A program made the translations under genes and the position numbers. Shown in pieces: positions 23,965-32,579 of a stretch of 64,000 nt of DNA. Below the pieces are notes generated by a model, which was not told the DNA's origin, did not search any database, and saw nothing but the letters and a program-made list of their open reading frames with translations. Positions within the stretch are counted from its first letter, which is position 1. Each line of letters starts with the position of its first letter. The stretch comes from Streptomyces spirodelae (GTDB taxonomy: Bacteria; Actinomycetota; Actinomycetes; Streptomycetales; Streptomycetaceae): NCBI RefSeq assembly GCF_017676385.1, contig NZ_JAFFZN010000032.1:33394-97393 (forward strand), read 5' to 3'.

Positions 23965-24541
23965 ATGAGCCCCTACCTACACGCCCCCTTTCCCCGAGGC
24001 AGATCCCCGCATCCCGTGCCCCCACATCCCCACCCGCACGCGCTGCCGGACCGAACCGGCCCTGTTCGCCGCCGAAGACATCACCGCAAGCCGCGAGCGC
24101 AAAAAGGCCCTCGCCAAGGCCCGCCGCGCCTGTTCCGCCTGCCCGCCCGTGGACGGCTGCCTGAAGTGGCCGCTCGCCAACCCCGAACTCACCCCCGTCG
24201 GGGCATGGGCAGCCACCACCCGAACCCAGTGCACCCAGCTGCGCCGCGAGTTGATCGAGCGGCTCGGCCCCGGCTGGGTCGGCATTGTCGCCGAACAAGA
24301 CCGCGAGCGGGACCGCCGCCAGGCCGCCTCCCGGCCGCAGCCTGACGCACACGTCCAGACAGCACGAAGGTCCGTGTCTCTCTGCCACGCCGGGGAGCAC
24401 GGGCCTTACGTGTTTTGTGCCTTGATGCAGATGAAAGTCCAGCCGACAGGTCTATTGGCACGAGGGTCTGTTCCCACGAGCGGCCGCCGTTCTCTCCCTC
24501 GGCACGAGATCAGGACCATAGCCGGGGACGCCGACGTGTGA
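23965..24541 (+). pseudogene. WhiB-family regulator gene with a one-base frameshift
   Basis: ATG 23965 with AGGAGG upstream starts MSPYLHAPFP. After about ten codons, in the run TTTCCCC (23989-23995), an extra base puts the remainder in another frame: CRTEPALFAAED, then RACSACPPVDGCLKW, then GAWAATTRTQ. Removing one C restores a continuous WhiB-like protein with four Cys (C, CxxC, Cx5C) that would bind a [4Fe-4S] cluster. GAW replaces the GVW turn, as in many phage and plasmid WhiB proteins. The frame then runs to 24541, longer than usual, so the C-terminus may also be altered. A homopolymer sequencing error is a real alternative to true decay. Confidence 0.75.
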
Positions 24542-24552
24542 ATGGGCAGCAG

Positions 24553-25581
24553 CTACCCCCTGCTCTGAGCTTCGGATTCCTCGGTGTTGACCTCCAGCAG
24601 CAGGCTTGTCAGCTTCAGCCGACTCGGACGTGGCATCCGGGACAGCAGTACACCGAGAACCGCATGAGGGTCCTCCCAAGAGACCACGACAGGTTCCCCA
24701 CCGTCGTCACGACGGGGCGGAGGCACCTGCTGCTCAGGTGACGCCGCGGAGCCGGACTCGGCTGGTGAAGGTTCCGACTGCGCAATTATCACGCCGTGAT
24801 AATTCGCCGAGCCGCTCTCGCCCGTGTTCTCGACGTCGCCGCCGCTGGCCGCCGTCTTCCTCCCCCCGGCCTTACGACGCGCTGCCTCGGCCCGCTCATC
24901 AGCTCTCGCCTTCTGCTCGTCGGGAGGTAGCTTGCCGAGGTTGCGAACGTGCTCGACCCTCCGAGTCCCGGTCATCAGGTCCTTCTGCAACTCGGGGGTG
25001 AGCTTCAACAGGGACAGCTTGCTGGAGATCGTGGCTTGTGGCAGCCCCACGCGTCTCGCTGCCTTGGTCTGAGACCCGTAGTAGTCCACCAGTTGCTTGA
25101 GCGCGTGGGCCTCCTCGATGTCGGTCATGTCATCGCGGTGGTAGTTCGCGACGAACGCGGCCTCCAGCAGCGCCTCGTCCGTGCTGACCCGGCCGTCGTC
25201 CACCCGCACCGCGATAGTGGCAAGACCCGCCCGGCGCGCTGCCTCAAGACGACGGTGCCCGTCGACCACGACATACTGAGCGCCTTCATCGAGATCACCG
25301 CTACGCTCGGGCCTCTCCCGCAGATAGGCGTCCGCAGTGGCGACCACGATGGGCACCACCACCCCAATCTCCCGGACCGACTCCACGGTCTCCTCGAGAT
25401 TGCGCAGGTGGTTGCGAGGGTTGTCCGGGTTCTCGCTGATCACGGTGACGGGAAGATCAGTGATCGCGGCGGTCGCCGCCTTGCCCTGGATGGTTTCGTC
25501 GATCAGGCCACGGCGAGAGCTGCGGGCGGTAGCGGCGCTGCCGAAGGCGGCACTGCCTCCCAGCTTGTCTGCCTTACTCAC
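24553..25581 (-). CDS. parB: ParB-type partition protein, 342 aa
   Basis: ATG 25581 overlaps the end of parA by 8 nt, so the two form one operon with parA first. Residues 45-130 are the ParB/Srx N-terminal domain with ENPDNPR (50-56) and VDGHRRLEAARRAG (106-119), corresponding to the nucleotide-binding boxes. A helix-turn-helix follows (about 167-190: SQTKAARRVGLPQATISSKL). The region 225-300 is a charged, probably disordered linker, and the last 40 residues form the dimerisation end. Codons 258-267 in the linker contain a palindrome identical in its 19-bp core to one upstream of parA, so the gene appears to carry its own binding site. Confidence 0.93.
   Translation of the reverse strand: MSKADKLGGSAAFGSAATARSSRRGLIDETIQGKAATAAITDLPVTVISENPDNPRNHLRNLEETVESVREIGVVVPIVVATADAYLRERPERSGDLDEGAQYVVVDGHRRLEAARRAGLATIAVRVDDGRVSTDEALLEAAFVANYHRDDMTDIEEAHALKQLVDYYGSQTKAARRVGLPQATISSKLSLLKLTPELQKDLMTGTRRVEHVRNLGKLPPDEQKARADERAEAARRKAGGRKTAASGGDVENTGESGSANYHGVIIAQSEPSPAESGSAASPEQQVPPPRRDDGGEPVVVSWEDPHAVLGVLLSRMPRPSRLKLTSLLLEVNTEESEAQSRG
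24784..24804. promoter_or_regulatory. parS-like palindrome inside parB
   Basis: Arms AATTATCACG and CGTGATAATT flank a single C. The central 19 bp are the same as in the palindrome upstream of parA (26933-26969). It lies in the linker-coding part of parB. Identity of the two sites over 19 bp is unlikely by chance and marks them as ParB (or ParA) binding sites. Confidence 0.75.
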
Positions 25582-26860
25582 TGACTACCCCCATCGCGAT
25601 CATCCGCATGGTGTTGGCTTGCTTGCTCTCCGGCGCGTACGCCAGAAGTGGCTGCTTGAGACGGACTGCTTCGCGCTGCTCCTTGAGGTCGTCCAGGACC
25701 GCCAGGACCTGCTGGTCGCCGAGGCTGTTCCACTGCGCCAACGACGACGTCGCGACGAACCCGCGCCGCGAGTCGTACTGGTTGACCACCAGGCCCAGAT
25801 AGTCGATCTCCAGGCTGAGGTCCTTGCACAGATCCTCGACCTGGTTGACGAGCATGCTGTACGCGGTGGCCGACGAGTCCTCAGCCTGCACCGGGATGAC
25901 CACACCCGACCGGCCCTTCTTCTCGTTCCTTCGGCGCCGTGCGTAGTAGAGGCCGGCATCCATCGCCAGGCCCAGGCTGGGCGGGCAGTCGATGACGATT
26001 ACGTCGTAGTCGCCCTCAGCGGGCCGCAGGGCGCGTTCGAGGGCCACTTCCTTCTGGAAGCCTCGCGACTGTGCCGCCGTCAAAGCCAGCTTCGAGTCGA
26101 GGAGGAAACCGTCGTACGCGCCGGGCAGGACGTCCAGGCGCCGGTGGAACCGAGGATCGTCCAGTGTCACGATCAGGTCGTGGAGGTCACCGTCAGGGTC
26201 ACCGACCATGTGGGTGACCAGGCTCTCCTGACCCGGTGGGATCTGCGGAATGCCGAGCTGGTCACTCAGGTGACTCTGAGGGTCGTAGTCCACGACCAGC
26301 ACACGTTGCCCGCCGACTGTCAGCTTCTCGAGCTGCTTCAGCAGACCCGCCTTCGTCTTCTCGACGCGCTTCAGGTCCCCGAACGACAGTGACTCGATGA
26401 ACCGGCGAAGGGCAGCGGCGCCGTCCTCGTCGTGCTCGGCGTAGGACTGGGCGATCCCCAAGGAGACCGAGGTCTTCCCGACGCCGCCCTTCTGATTCGC
26501 GGTGACGATGCGGCGAGGCTCAGCCGACCGATTGGCATCCGCCGGCGAGGGGTTGTCCTCAAGCCAGGCTCTTATGCTCTGAGCGAGGCCCTGGATGTAG
26601 GAGACGCCGCGCTCGCCACAGGTCGCCTTGAAGTCGTCATAGAGCCCGGTCGGAAGCCATGTGGAGAACGACTTCGAGCCTGCGGTCTCGATCTCCGGGC
26701 CGGGTGTGGGCCGGGCTCGCCAGTTCGTCACGGCGGCCTCAACGGCGTCCTGGATGTCCAGGCTCAGTTCGGCGCATCGAACTTTCAGCTCTTGCTGGAG
26801 GGCCGGCGGCAGCTTGGACGCTACCTTTTCCCGGTCCCCGTCAGGGTAAGGAGAGGGCAT
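25574..26860 (-). CDS. parA: ParA-type partition ATPase with N-terminal DNA-binding region, 428 aa
   Basis: Start ATG 26860. Residues 10-50 (SKLPPALQQELKVRCAELSL) and 63-102 (SFSTWLPTGLYDDFKATCGE) each have a strand-helix-helix pattern like ribbon-helix-helix repeats, probably for operator binding. The deviant Walker A KGGVGKTS is at 124-131, the A' motif VVDYDPQ at 189-195 and the Walker B DVIVIDCPPSLG further on. The distance from Walker A to A' is about 35 residues longer than in standard ParA, because of a charged helical insertion (about 140-178). The protein drives plasmid segregation with ParB and, in this type, represses its own operon. Confidence 0.92.
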   Translation of the reverse strand: MPSPYPDGDREKVASKLPPALQQELKVRCAELSLDIQDAVEAAVTNWRARPTPGPEIETAGSKSFSTWLPTGLYDDFKATCGERGVSYIQGLAQSIRAWLEDNPSPADANRSAEPRRIVTANQKGGVGKTSVSLGIAQSYAEHDEDGAAALRRFIESLSFGDLKRVEKTKAGLLKQLEKLTVGGQRVLVVDYDPQSHLSDQLGIPQIPPGQESLVTHMVGDPDGDLHDLIVTLDDPRFHRRLDVLPGAYDGFLLDSKLALTAAQSRGFQKEVALERALRPAEGDYDVIVIDCPPSLGLAMDAGLYYARRRRNEKKGRSGVVIPVQAEDSSATAYSMLVNQVEDLCKDLSLEIDYLGLVVNQYDSRRGFVATSSLAQWNSLGDQQVLAVLDDLKEQREAVRLKQPLLAYAPESKQANTMRMIAMGVVSE

Positions 26861-26932
26861 GGCGTCACCATACTGACTCCTCGCGGTGGAGGTGCAGACG
26901 GCGCGCTCTTCAGACAGCCCTTTTGACGCTGT

Positions 26933-26969
26933 GGGCGGGTGATTATCACGCCGTGATAATCACCCGCCC
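26933..26969. promoter_or_regulatory. parS/operator palindrome upstream of parA
   Basis: 18-bp arms (26933-26950, GGGCGGGTGATTATCACG, and its complement 26952-26969) around one C. It lies 73 nt upstream of the parA start, in the position expected for a partition operator. The inner 19 bp recur inside parB at 24784-24804. The site differs from the chromosomal Streptomyces parS (GTTTCACGTGAAAC). Confidence 0.8.
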
Positions 26970-27097
26970 ACCCAGGCTCGGCTCACGAGATGGTTCAGCG
27001 GGAAGTCCGTTGCCGGTGAGAAGCCAGCAGGGCGGCTGACAGGTGGGGTGCGTGAGACTGGGCTTTCTCTGAGGAGCGGAAGTCAACTGGGGGGCCT

Positions 27098-27730
27098 GTG
27101 GAGGACTTCTTCGCCGCGGTGGAGAGCCGCGTGCACGCCTGGCCGGCCGGACGGGCTGATCTGCACTGGCACGCGCTGTTCGACACCGAGGAGGTGCGGC
27201 GGTGTCTGACGGAGTCGTATGAAGGACTGACGCACCGTCCTGGTCTTGAGCCGGTGGAGCCGGAGTGGGTGCACATGACCGTGCTGCACTCCGGCCCCCA
27301 CACGGAGGCGACCGCCCAGGAACTCGCCGGTATCACCGAGCGGGTGCGGAAGGCGGCTGCCGACATCGAGCCGTTCGACGTCACGTTCGCGCTTCCCACC
27401 ATCGGCTCGACGGCCGTGGAGTGCGTGGGGCGGCCCGGGCCTCCGGCGCGGCGCTTGTGGGAGGAGACGTGGCAGGCCACACGCGCGGTGGTAGGGGACC
27501 GGTGGCCGCTGATCCCGAAGACCTACCACCCGCATGTCACCCTCGCCTACGGCACAGCGCGGGCCGCGGCCGCCGACCGCGCCCAGATGAAGGCGTGGCT
27601 CTCGGACCACGGGCGAGGGGAAGTGGTGCTGCGGGCCAGTGCGTTGACGCTGGTGGCGCAGTCGCATGACCGGCGGCGCATCACCTGGGAGGTGCTGGAG
27701 ACCGTCCCGCTGGGACAATCAGGGGCGTGA
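27098..27730 (+). CDS. 2H phosphoesterase (LigT/2'-5' RNA ligase-like), 210 aa
   Basis: The start is GTG 27098 after GGGGGGCC. Two HxT motifs, HMTVLHSG (about residue 66) and HVTLAYGT (about 148), are the paired catalytic signatures of 2H phosphoesterases such as LigT, 2'-5' RNA ligase and cyclic phosphodiesterases. Substrates in this family are 2',3'-cyclic phosphates or 2'-5' bonds in RNA; defence-related members cleave cyclic nucleotide signals. Length fits the family. The stop overlaps the next start (GTGA, 27727-27730), so it forms a two-gene operon with an unknown protein. Confidence 0.85.
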   Translation: MEDFFAAVESRVHAWPAGRADLHWHALFDTEEVRRCLTESYEGLTHRPGLEPVEPEWVHMTVLHSGPHTEATAQELAGITERVRKAAADIEPFDVTFALPTIGSTAVECVGRPGPPARRLWEETWQATRAVVGDRWPLIPKTYHPHVTLAYGTARAAAADRAQMKAWLSDHGRGEVVLRASALTLVAQSHDRRRITWEVLETVPLGQSGA

Positions 27731-28476
27731 CGCTGCACCCGCTGTTCGCCGCCTACCCGCACATTCCGCCGCCTCAGGCCCGGGTTGACGCCCACGTCCT
27801 TGACGGTGGCGAGGTGCCGGCGGTCCATCTGACCCGGTATCCGGTCCTGGACCGGATACCGCCCGAGTGGGAGGAGCCGTCGGGGCTGCGGCTGCACCTG
27901 GCGGTGATGGACGAGAGGCTGTGGCGGCACTACGCACCCCGCCCCCCGCGCGGAGAACCCGAGACAGGGCACGGCGGGCTGCGCGAGGAATGGGAGGACG
28001 CAGGCCGTGACCGGCTGCGGTTCATGCAGTCGGCCAGCGTGCTGGCCTCCCGCGCGGAGCCGCCCGAACCGCCCGAACTGCGCGTCGACACGCTGCTCGC
28101 CACCCACCCTGCCGCCCGCGCGGTAGGAGTGGTCGTCGACCGCGGTACAGCGGTGGTGGGTCTGCGTACCCGGTCTCCGGGCCTGGGTGACGAGGGCGCC
28201 GGCTACACGGTCACCATGCAGGCCGCCGAGCCGCGTGATGCGGGACCCGTGGAGCTGTACGCGTCGGCCCTGTGGGCCTGGGCATTGTGGTGGACCGACC
28301 GGGCGCAGGAGCTGTCGGACCGGGACAGGGTCCTGGGCGAGGTGCCGCCCCCGCCGCTAGAGCTGGATGTCGTGGAGGCGTGGACGCCGCACCGGGTCCG
28401 GCTGGAGCGGCCCGCTCGCACCGAGTGGTCTTCCTCGCCCTCGAGCTCGCCGTCCCCGGGCGATGAGGAGCCCTGA
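27727..28476 (+). CDS. Hypothetical protein coupled to the 2H phosphoesterase, 249 aa
   Basis: GTG 27727 overlaps the previous stop. The product is soluble, rich in Pro, Glu and Trp, with alternating strand and helix patterns (VDTLLATHPAARAVGVVVDRG, read as VDTLLATH and AARAVGVVVDRG; then LYASALWAWALWWTDRAQEL) and a Ser/Pro-rich tail. No known motif was recognised. Translational coupling implies a shared pathway with the phosphoesterase. Confidence 0.7.
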   Translation: MTLHPLFAAYPHIPPPQARVDAHVLDGGEVPAVHLTRYPVLDRIPPEWEEPSGLRLHLAVMDERLWRHYAPRPPRGEPETGHGGLREEWEDAGRDRLRFMQSASVLASRAEPPEPPELRVDTLLATHPAARAVGVVVDRGTAVVGLRTRSPGLGDEGAGYTVTMQAAEPRDAGPVELYASALWAWALWWTDRAQELSDRDRVLGEVPPPPLELDVVEAWTPHRVRLERPARTEWSSSPSSSPSPGDEEP

Positions 28477-28761
28477 CCTTTCCCCGGAAGCCGCGGCGAC
28501 CAGCTGCTCGCCATCGAGGCCGTATACCTGCTCGCTGCTGGCCTCTGGGTCGCCGTACGAGCCGTCGTCCTTGATGCGGCCGGCAAACAGCGTGACGCTG
28601 CCGTGGAAGAGCGAGCCGGTGATGCCCGGCCAGCGCCCCTCCGGTTCGTGAATGACGCGGATCTGCTCACTGAGGGCGCCGCCGCCGGTGCGGGCGACAT
28701 CGCGCCACCCTCACCCGTCGATAATGAGATCCGCCGCCCGCTCCCACACTGCCTTCGTCAT
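28477..28761 (-). pseudogene. Possible broken small gene with early stop
   Basis: ATG 28761 has a good GGAGGGAA 5 nt upstream and codes MTKAVWERAADLIIDG, then TGA at 28713-28711. The same frame continues with coding-like sequence (WRDVARTGGGALSEQIRV, then GSLFHGSVTLFAGRIKDDGS) until it runs into the oppositely oriented gene at 28476. The strong ribosome binding site and the coherent peptide after the stop suggest a once-functional gene, probably CGA to TGA. No family recognised. Confidence 0.45.
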
Positions 28762-28791
28762 CAGCTTCCCTCCGTTGGCCTGCCCGGGAGC

Positions 28792-29118
28792 CTATGGGGG
28801 CGTGAAGTCCTCCGGCCAGGTGAACCATGGACTGTCCGGTTCTCGGCGATCGGTGGTGCCGGGTTTGTGTCGGCGCAGCAGTTGGCACCACTCCTGGGCG
28901 GTGAGCACAGGTGGCTTCTGGTCGTCGCAAAACTGGGCGTGCAGCCGACTGTTGTTCTTCACCGGCGCATAGGTTCGCCCCGCCGTCTTCCAACCGCAGG
29001 AGCGGCACTTGGCCACGTACCGCCACCGGCCAGGGCACTTTGGATCCAGCGGGCGCTGCTTGTGTTTTCCCGCGCGCCAGTGCGTGGGCAGCGAGTTCCG
29101 TCTTCGTGCTCTGCCCAC
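28792..29118 (-). CDS. Small CxxC zinc-ribbon-like protein, 108 aa
   Basis: The start is GTG 29118. The product is basic at the N-terminus (RARRRNSLPTHWRAG) with CPGRWRYVAKCRSCGWKT, and a further Cys at ARLHAQFC-like position and in EWCQLL. The CxxC plus additional Cys could bind zinc. It ends in a Trp/Pro-rich tail. Similar small proteins occur in Streptomyces plasmids and phage-like regions. Function unknown, nucleic-acid binding plausible. It is the only convincing gene on the minus strand between 27100 and 31350. Confidence 0.65.
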   Translation of the reverse strand: MGRARRRNSLPTHWRAGKHKQRPLDPKCPGRWRYVAKCRSCGWKTAGRTYAPVKNNSRLHAQFCDDQKPPVLTAQEWCQLLRRHKPGTTDRREPDSPWFTWPEDFTPP

Positions 29119-29978
29119 ACTTTGAAGACGGTCACCATCTTCGTGCTTTTGTCAGGCTGCGTCAGGCGTACTCGCGGCAAGGTGCATCCCCTCGTCCCGT
29201 GTTGGTTCAGGGACCAGCTCGGTCAGCGGGGCCATAAGCCAGGCACCGCGTCCGAGCCGGGCGTCGCTGCGCGCGTGATGCTGCGGGCCCTGTCGGCGCG
29301 GGATGAATCCCAATACGCTGAGCGGGGATTGCACCCGGCGATCCACTCGGACAGGACACTGTCGTGAGGCCGTGCGCGCTCGGTAGCCGGCTGGATGTGC
29401 AAAGTGCGTACGTCGCGACAGTTCACGTGGTCGAAGCGGACCTCACTGGCGGCGGAGTAGACACCCCAGCCGCTGATTCCCGCGGACATGCGCGTCGCGC
29501 GGTCCGAACGCGGCCGCGGGCGGCAGGTCCTCGAAGAAGAACCAGGTCTGCCCCAGCCCCTCGACAGAGAGGCCGACGGCATGGCCATGGATCACAGCCC
29601 AGTCGTCACGCCGTACCTGGCGGGGGCAGAACGGTCACTCCCCGGAGGCGCTCGTACTGTGCGGTGCTGTTGCTGTCGAACCAGCTGTTTCCCTTGATTG
29701 CCACGCCGCCCCTGTAGGCCCAGCGTTCCGTAGACCAAGCCGACACGGCGGTGCCGAAGGGAGGGAATTTCCTTCCTTGCTTCCTGCGAACCCGCCCTTA
29801 CGGCCGCGTTCGCGCAGGTCGCCTTCCGATGTACCTCGGCCTGGCCCTCATCATCCGGAGCAAGGTGGGCTCAGGTTGGCTGGAAAACGCTGTACCGGAC
29901 AGGGTGCAAGTGCTGTAAAAGAGAATACATAGGCGTTGTAGAAGAACACAGCGCCAAGGAGGGGAAGAGGGCAGCAGC
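29119..29978. other. Degenerate region with minus-strand gene remnants
   Basis: No intact gene. On the minus strand, roughly 29700 to 29480, fragments in two frames read like one protein: AIKGNSWFDSNSTAQYERL, then after a frame change DDWAVIHGHAVGLSVEGLGQ and TWFFFEDLPPAAAF. This looks like a decayed gene. The last 100 nt before 29979 are less GC-rich and probably hold the promoter of the next gene. Confidence 0.4.
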
Positions 29979-31364
29979 TTGGTGTACCGACTCCGTCCGG
30001 TGGCGAACGGCCTGCGAACCGACCACCCGGTGCCGGACTTGCCGTTCGCGGACGACTCCCATATCCCGCTGGACGACGGCCCTGCCGCGATCGAGGCCGT
30101 GGGCCGGAACGTGGGCCACGGCATGTGGGGCCGCTTCGACAAGGACCGCTCCAACGGGAGCTGGCGGGCCTTCACCACCGACCCGCTCAACCATGACCTT
30201 GGCTGGGTGGTGCGCTACCACCCCGAGCACGGCCGCACCGTGCTCCTGATGCACGACAAGGACATCTCTCCCATGCACACGGCCTGGTGGGGCGACCCCC
30301 TGCTCTTCCGGGCCGGCGGCTACTGGTGGGACGGGAAGACCTGGTACCGGCCGGGGCAGATCTGGGACCCCGTCTCGGAGGACTACGAACGCCGTCCGGC
30401 CAAAGCCGCGGTCACAGTCACGGCGGCCGACCTGCTCGACGGAAGCGTCGACCTGGACCGCGCCTACGTGGCGAAGGTCGCCTCCTTCGACCCGGAGGCG
30501 CCGGCACCAGGCATCTGGCTCGATCACCTTGCGCTGTGGGCGCAGCAGCGGATGCAGCGCAAGGACACCCGCTCGCTGGACGCCTGCGTGGTGAACCTCT
30601 CCTGTCCCGAACTGGCAGGCGATCAGCTGATCGGGGTGCCGGAGATGGCGGCGCTCGCCGAGATCGGCGCCTCCACCCTGCGCGGCTACATCTCCCGCGG
30701 AGAAAGCAGCGTGCCACTGCCCCAGGCCACCGTCAGCGGCCGTGCGCAGTGGTCCAAGCCGGTCGCCCGGGACTGGGCGGAAGCGCGCCGCCGCTCGTGG
30801 GAAGGGGTGGAGGACGCCATGTCCGCCGGGGACCCGCTGAAGCTGTCGCCCGGTGCTGCCCAGGTGCGCGAGCGCTTCGCGAAGGACTTCGCGTACGCCC
30901 TGTGGGAGAGGCCGGACTGGCGCAAGCGGTGGGTGCTGCGCCACCGCAACAAGGAGTCGGTGCAGGAGATCGCCGATGTCCTCGCGCGGGACGTGGCCGT
31001 CAGCCTGGAGGACATCGTGCCCACCGAGCCGATCAGCGCTACCATCCGGCACGCCGTGCTCGATGAGTTCGCCGACGGCGTGGAACGCCACCGCAATCAG
31101 AAGGGCGAGGAGGGGATCGACTCTTTCGATCTCCCCCTTCTCACCCCCATCGCCAAGATGCTCGACTGGTTCATCCGCCACCACCCTGCCCACGCCCAGG
31201 CCACCATCGGCGACATCCTGCGCGAGGCCCACAACCGGTGGCAGATCCCCGCCAGCGTCACCGGCCAGGCCCTGCGCCGGGCCCTGGTCTGGGACGGCAA
31301 GTTGGACAAGGAGATTCTTGAGGAGTACCTGAACCGCGTCCTGCCTTCCGGTCCGGTCACCTGA
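29979..31364 (+). CDS. Plasmid protein with an AlpA/MerR-like helix-turn-helix, 461 aa
   Basis: The start is TTG 29979 or GTG 29982, with AAGGAGGGG and GAAGAGG upstream. The N-terminal 150 residues contain many Trp and His (HTAWWGDPLLFRAGGYWWDG). Residues about 213-265 read GVPEMAALAEIGASTLRGYI then WSKPVARDWAEARRR, the pattern of an AlpA/MerR-type winged helix. The C-terminal third is helical. The gene may encode a regulatory or replication-linked DNA-binding protein; I do not recognise a named family. It converges with the minus-strand gene ending at 31357, overlapping by 8 nt. Confidence 0.75.
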   Translation: MVYRLRPVANGLRTDHPVPDLPFADDSHIPLDDGPAAIEAVGRNVGHGMWGRFDKDRSNGSWRAFTTDPLNHDLGWVVRYHPEHGRTVLLMHDKDISPMHTAWWGDPLLFRAGGYWWDGKTWYRPGQIWDPVSEDYERRPAKAAVTVTAADLLDGSVDLDRAYVAKVASFDPEAPAPGIWLDHLALWAQQRMQRKDTRSLDACVVNLSCPELAGDQLIGVPEMAALAEIGASTLRGYISRGESSVPLPQATVSGRAQWSKPVARDWAEARRRSWEGVEDAMSAGDPLKLSPGAAQVRERFAKDFAYALWERPDWRKRWVLRHRNKESVQEIADVLARDVAVSLEDIVPTEPISATIRHAVLDEFADGVERHRNQKGEEGIDSFDLPLLTPIAKMLDWFIRHHPAHAQATIGDILREAHNRWQIPASVTGQALRRALVWDGKLDKEILEEYLNRVLPSGPVT

Positions 31365-31821
31365 TGGGCTGCCGGTTGGCCCCGTTGACCCCAACGGGGC
31401 CAACCGGCCTCACGGCTGGCGGCTTCGCAGCAACGCCGGGTGGGTCGCAGTCCACTGCCGCCGTGCCGTCGTAGGCGGCGTCCACGCGGTACGGCTTGAT
31501 GAAGGAAGAGTCGCGGATGATGTCGAACCGGCGGAGCTCGGGCGTCTCGCAGTCGACGACGTCCGGTGTGTCGTGCAGCGTGCAGTGCTGGGCAAGCCAC
31601 CGGTCGTCATCAACAGCCCCGTGCGGCCCGTAGCAGCCGTACGCATAGACGTACCCAGCCGGACCGAGTTGGAATTCACGGAAGCCCATAACCTGCCCGT
31701 ACTCGATCGGGTTCTGGCAGCGGCCACCCTTCCGAGTGCGGGCGACGCACTGCCGGAAGTGGGCGTCACCACTGGCGTTGACCCACAAACGCCCACGCAG
31801 CACAACAAGCTGTCCGGTCAC
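31357..31821 (-). CDS. Hypothetical cysteine-containing protein, 154 aa
   Basis: GTG 31821 overlaps the stop of the upstream gene (GTGA, 31821-31818) and is preferred over the in-frame ATG at 31854. The body contains CVARTRKGGRCQNPIEYGQV, the CxxxTxxGxxC pattern seen in small zinc or GcrA-like motifs of actinomycete plasmid proteins, then YAYGCYGPHG, and a hydrophobic-poor C-terminus. No membrane segment. Unknown function, co-translated with a putative DNA-binding protein. Confidence 0.7.
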   Translation of the reverse strand: MTGQLVVLRGRLWVNASGDAHFRQCVARTRKGGRCQNPIEYGQVMGFREFQLGPAGYVYAYGCYGPHGAVDDDRWLAQHCTLHDTPDVVDCETPELRRFDIIRDSSFIKPYRVDAAYDGTAAVDCDPPGVAAKPPAVRPVGPVGVNGANRQPIR

Positions 31822-32579
31822 TGCGGCGCTCCGGCTGTCGTGGGGCGGGTGCACAGGTGCGCGGAAGGGCAGGCTGAGCAGCCTTTCACCTCGGTCAGCT
31901 CGGCAACGGCCGCGAACAGTTCGCGGGCCTTCTCGACAGAGCCGATGCCCTCGTGCTGAGCGAAGTCCTCAGCGGTGGCCTCGGTGCCCCGGGACATGTG
32001 GCACCTGATGAAGGCCAGCGCGGCGAACTCGTCGGGTGCCAGATCGTCGGGCTGTGCGGGAACGCAGGTCTTCCGCACGAGCATGTCCTCCGGACTTCCG
32101 TGGAAGATCCACCGATCGCCGGGCCTGCGCGGCGGCTGGCTGACGATCCGGACCAGCGGCACATCGTCACCGGCGTCCTCAACCAGCAGGGCACCAACAG
32201 CGTGGAGCCGGTGGACACTCTCCCGGACGTCACCGTCGGCAGAAGCGACGCCCATCCCGGTCGCGAGTTCCTCGATGGGAACAAGCGCCGCGTCCTTGCC
32301 CTCGCTGTCGCAGCTGACGGCGAGGGCGCCCGTGTCGAGGGCCATGTCGAGCCGCACGGCCTGCATGGGGATGGGGCCCCGGTAGAGGGGACGCAGGCGT
32401 GTGAGACGCTGCATGAGGCCGACTGCCTCCTCCCCGAGGCGAGGATCGCTGGCGGCAGCACCAGGAGTGGTGTGGGAGCCGAACTTGATCCACTCGTCGT
32501 AGCCGGGAGGCTGCAACTGTTGCAGTGTGTAGACCCCCTGACGCCGACGACCCGGCCTGCCCTGCTTCTTCCTGCCCAC
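31818..32579 (-). CDS. Putative winged-helix DNA-binding protein, 253 aa
   Basis: GTG 32579 is chosen because GGAGGA lies 8 nt upstream; the frame is open beyond but unsupported. The N-terminus is strongly basic (GRKKQGRPGRRRQG). Residues about 95-150 (LVPIEELATGMGVASADGDV, then VHRLHAVGALLVED) have a winged-helix pattern, and a second helical domain near residues 190-235 (EATAEDFAQHEGI, then ARELFAAVAEL) may be another. The tail has a Cys cluster (CSACPSAHLC). Probably a plasmid regulator or accessory replication protein. Coupled to the next gene by GTGA. Confidence 0.7.
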   Translation of the reverse strand: MGRKKQGRPGRRRQGVYTLQQLQPPGYDEWIKFGSHTTPGAAASDPRLGEEAVGLMQRLTRLRPLYRGPIPMQAVRLDMALDTGALAVSCDSEGKDAALVPIEELATGMGVASADGDVRESVHRLHAVGALLVEDAGDDVPLVRIVSQPPRRPGDRWIFHGSPEDMLVRKTCVPAQPDDLAPDEFAALAFIRCHMSRGTEATAEDFAQHEGIGSVEKARELFAAVAELTEVKGCSACPSAHLCTRPTTAGAPQ

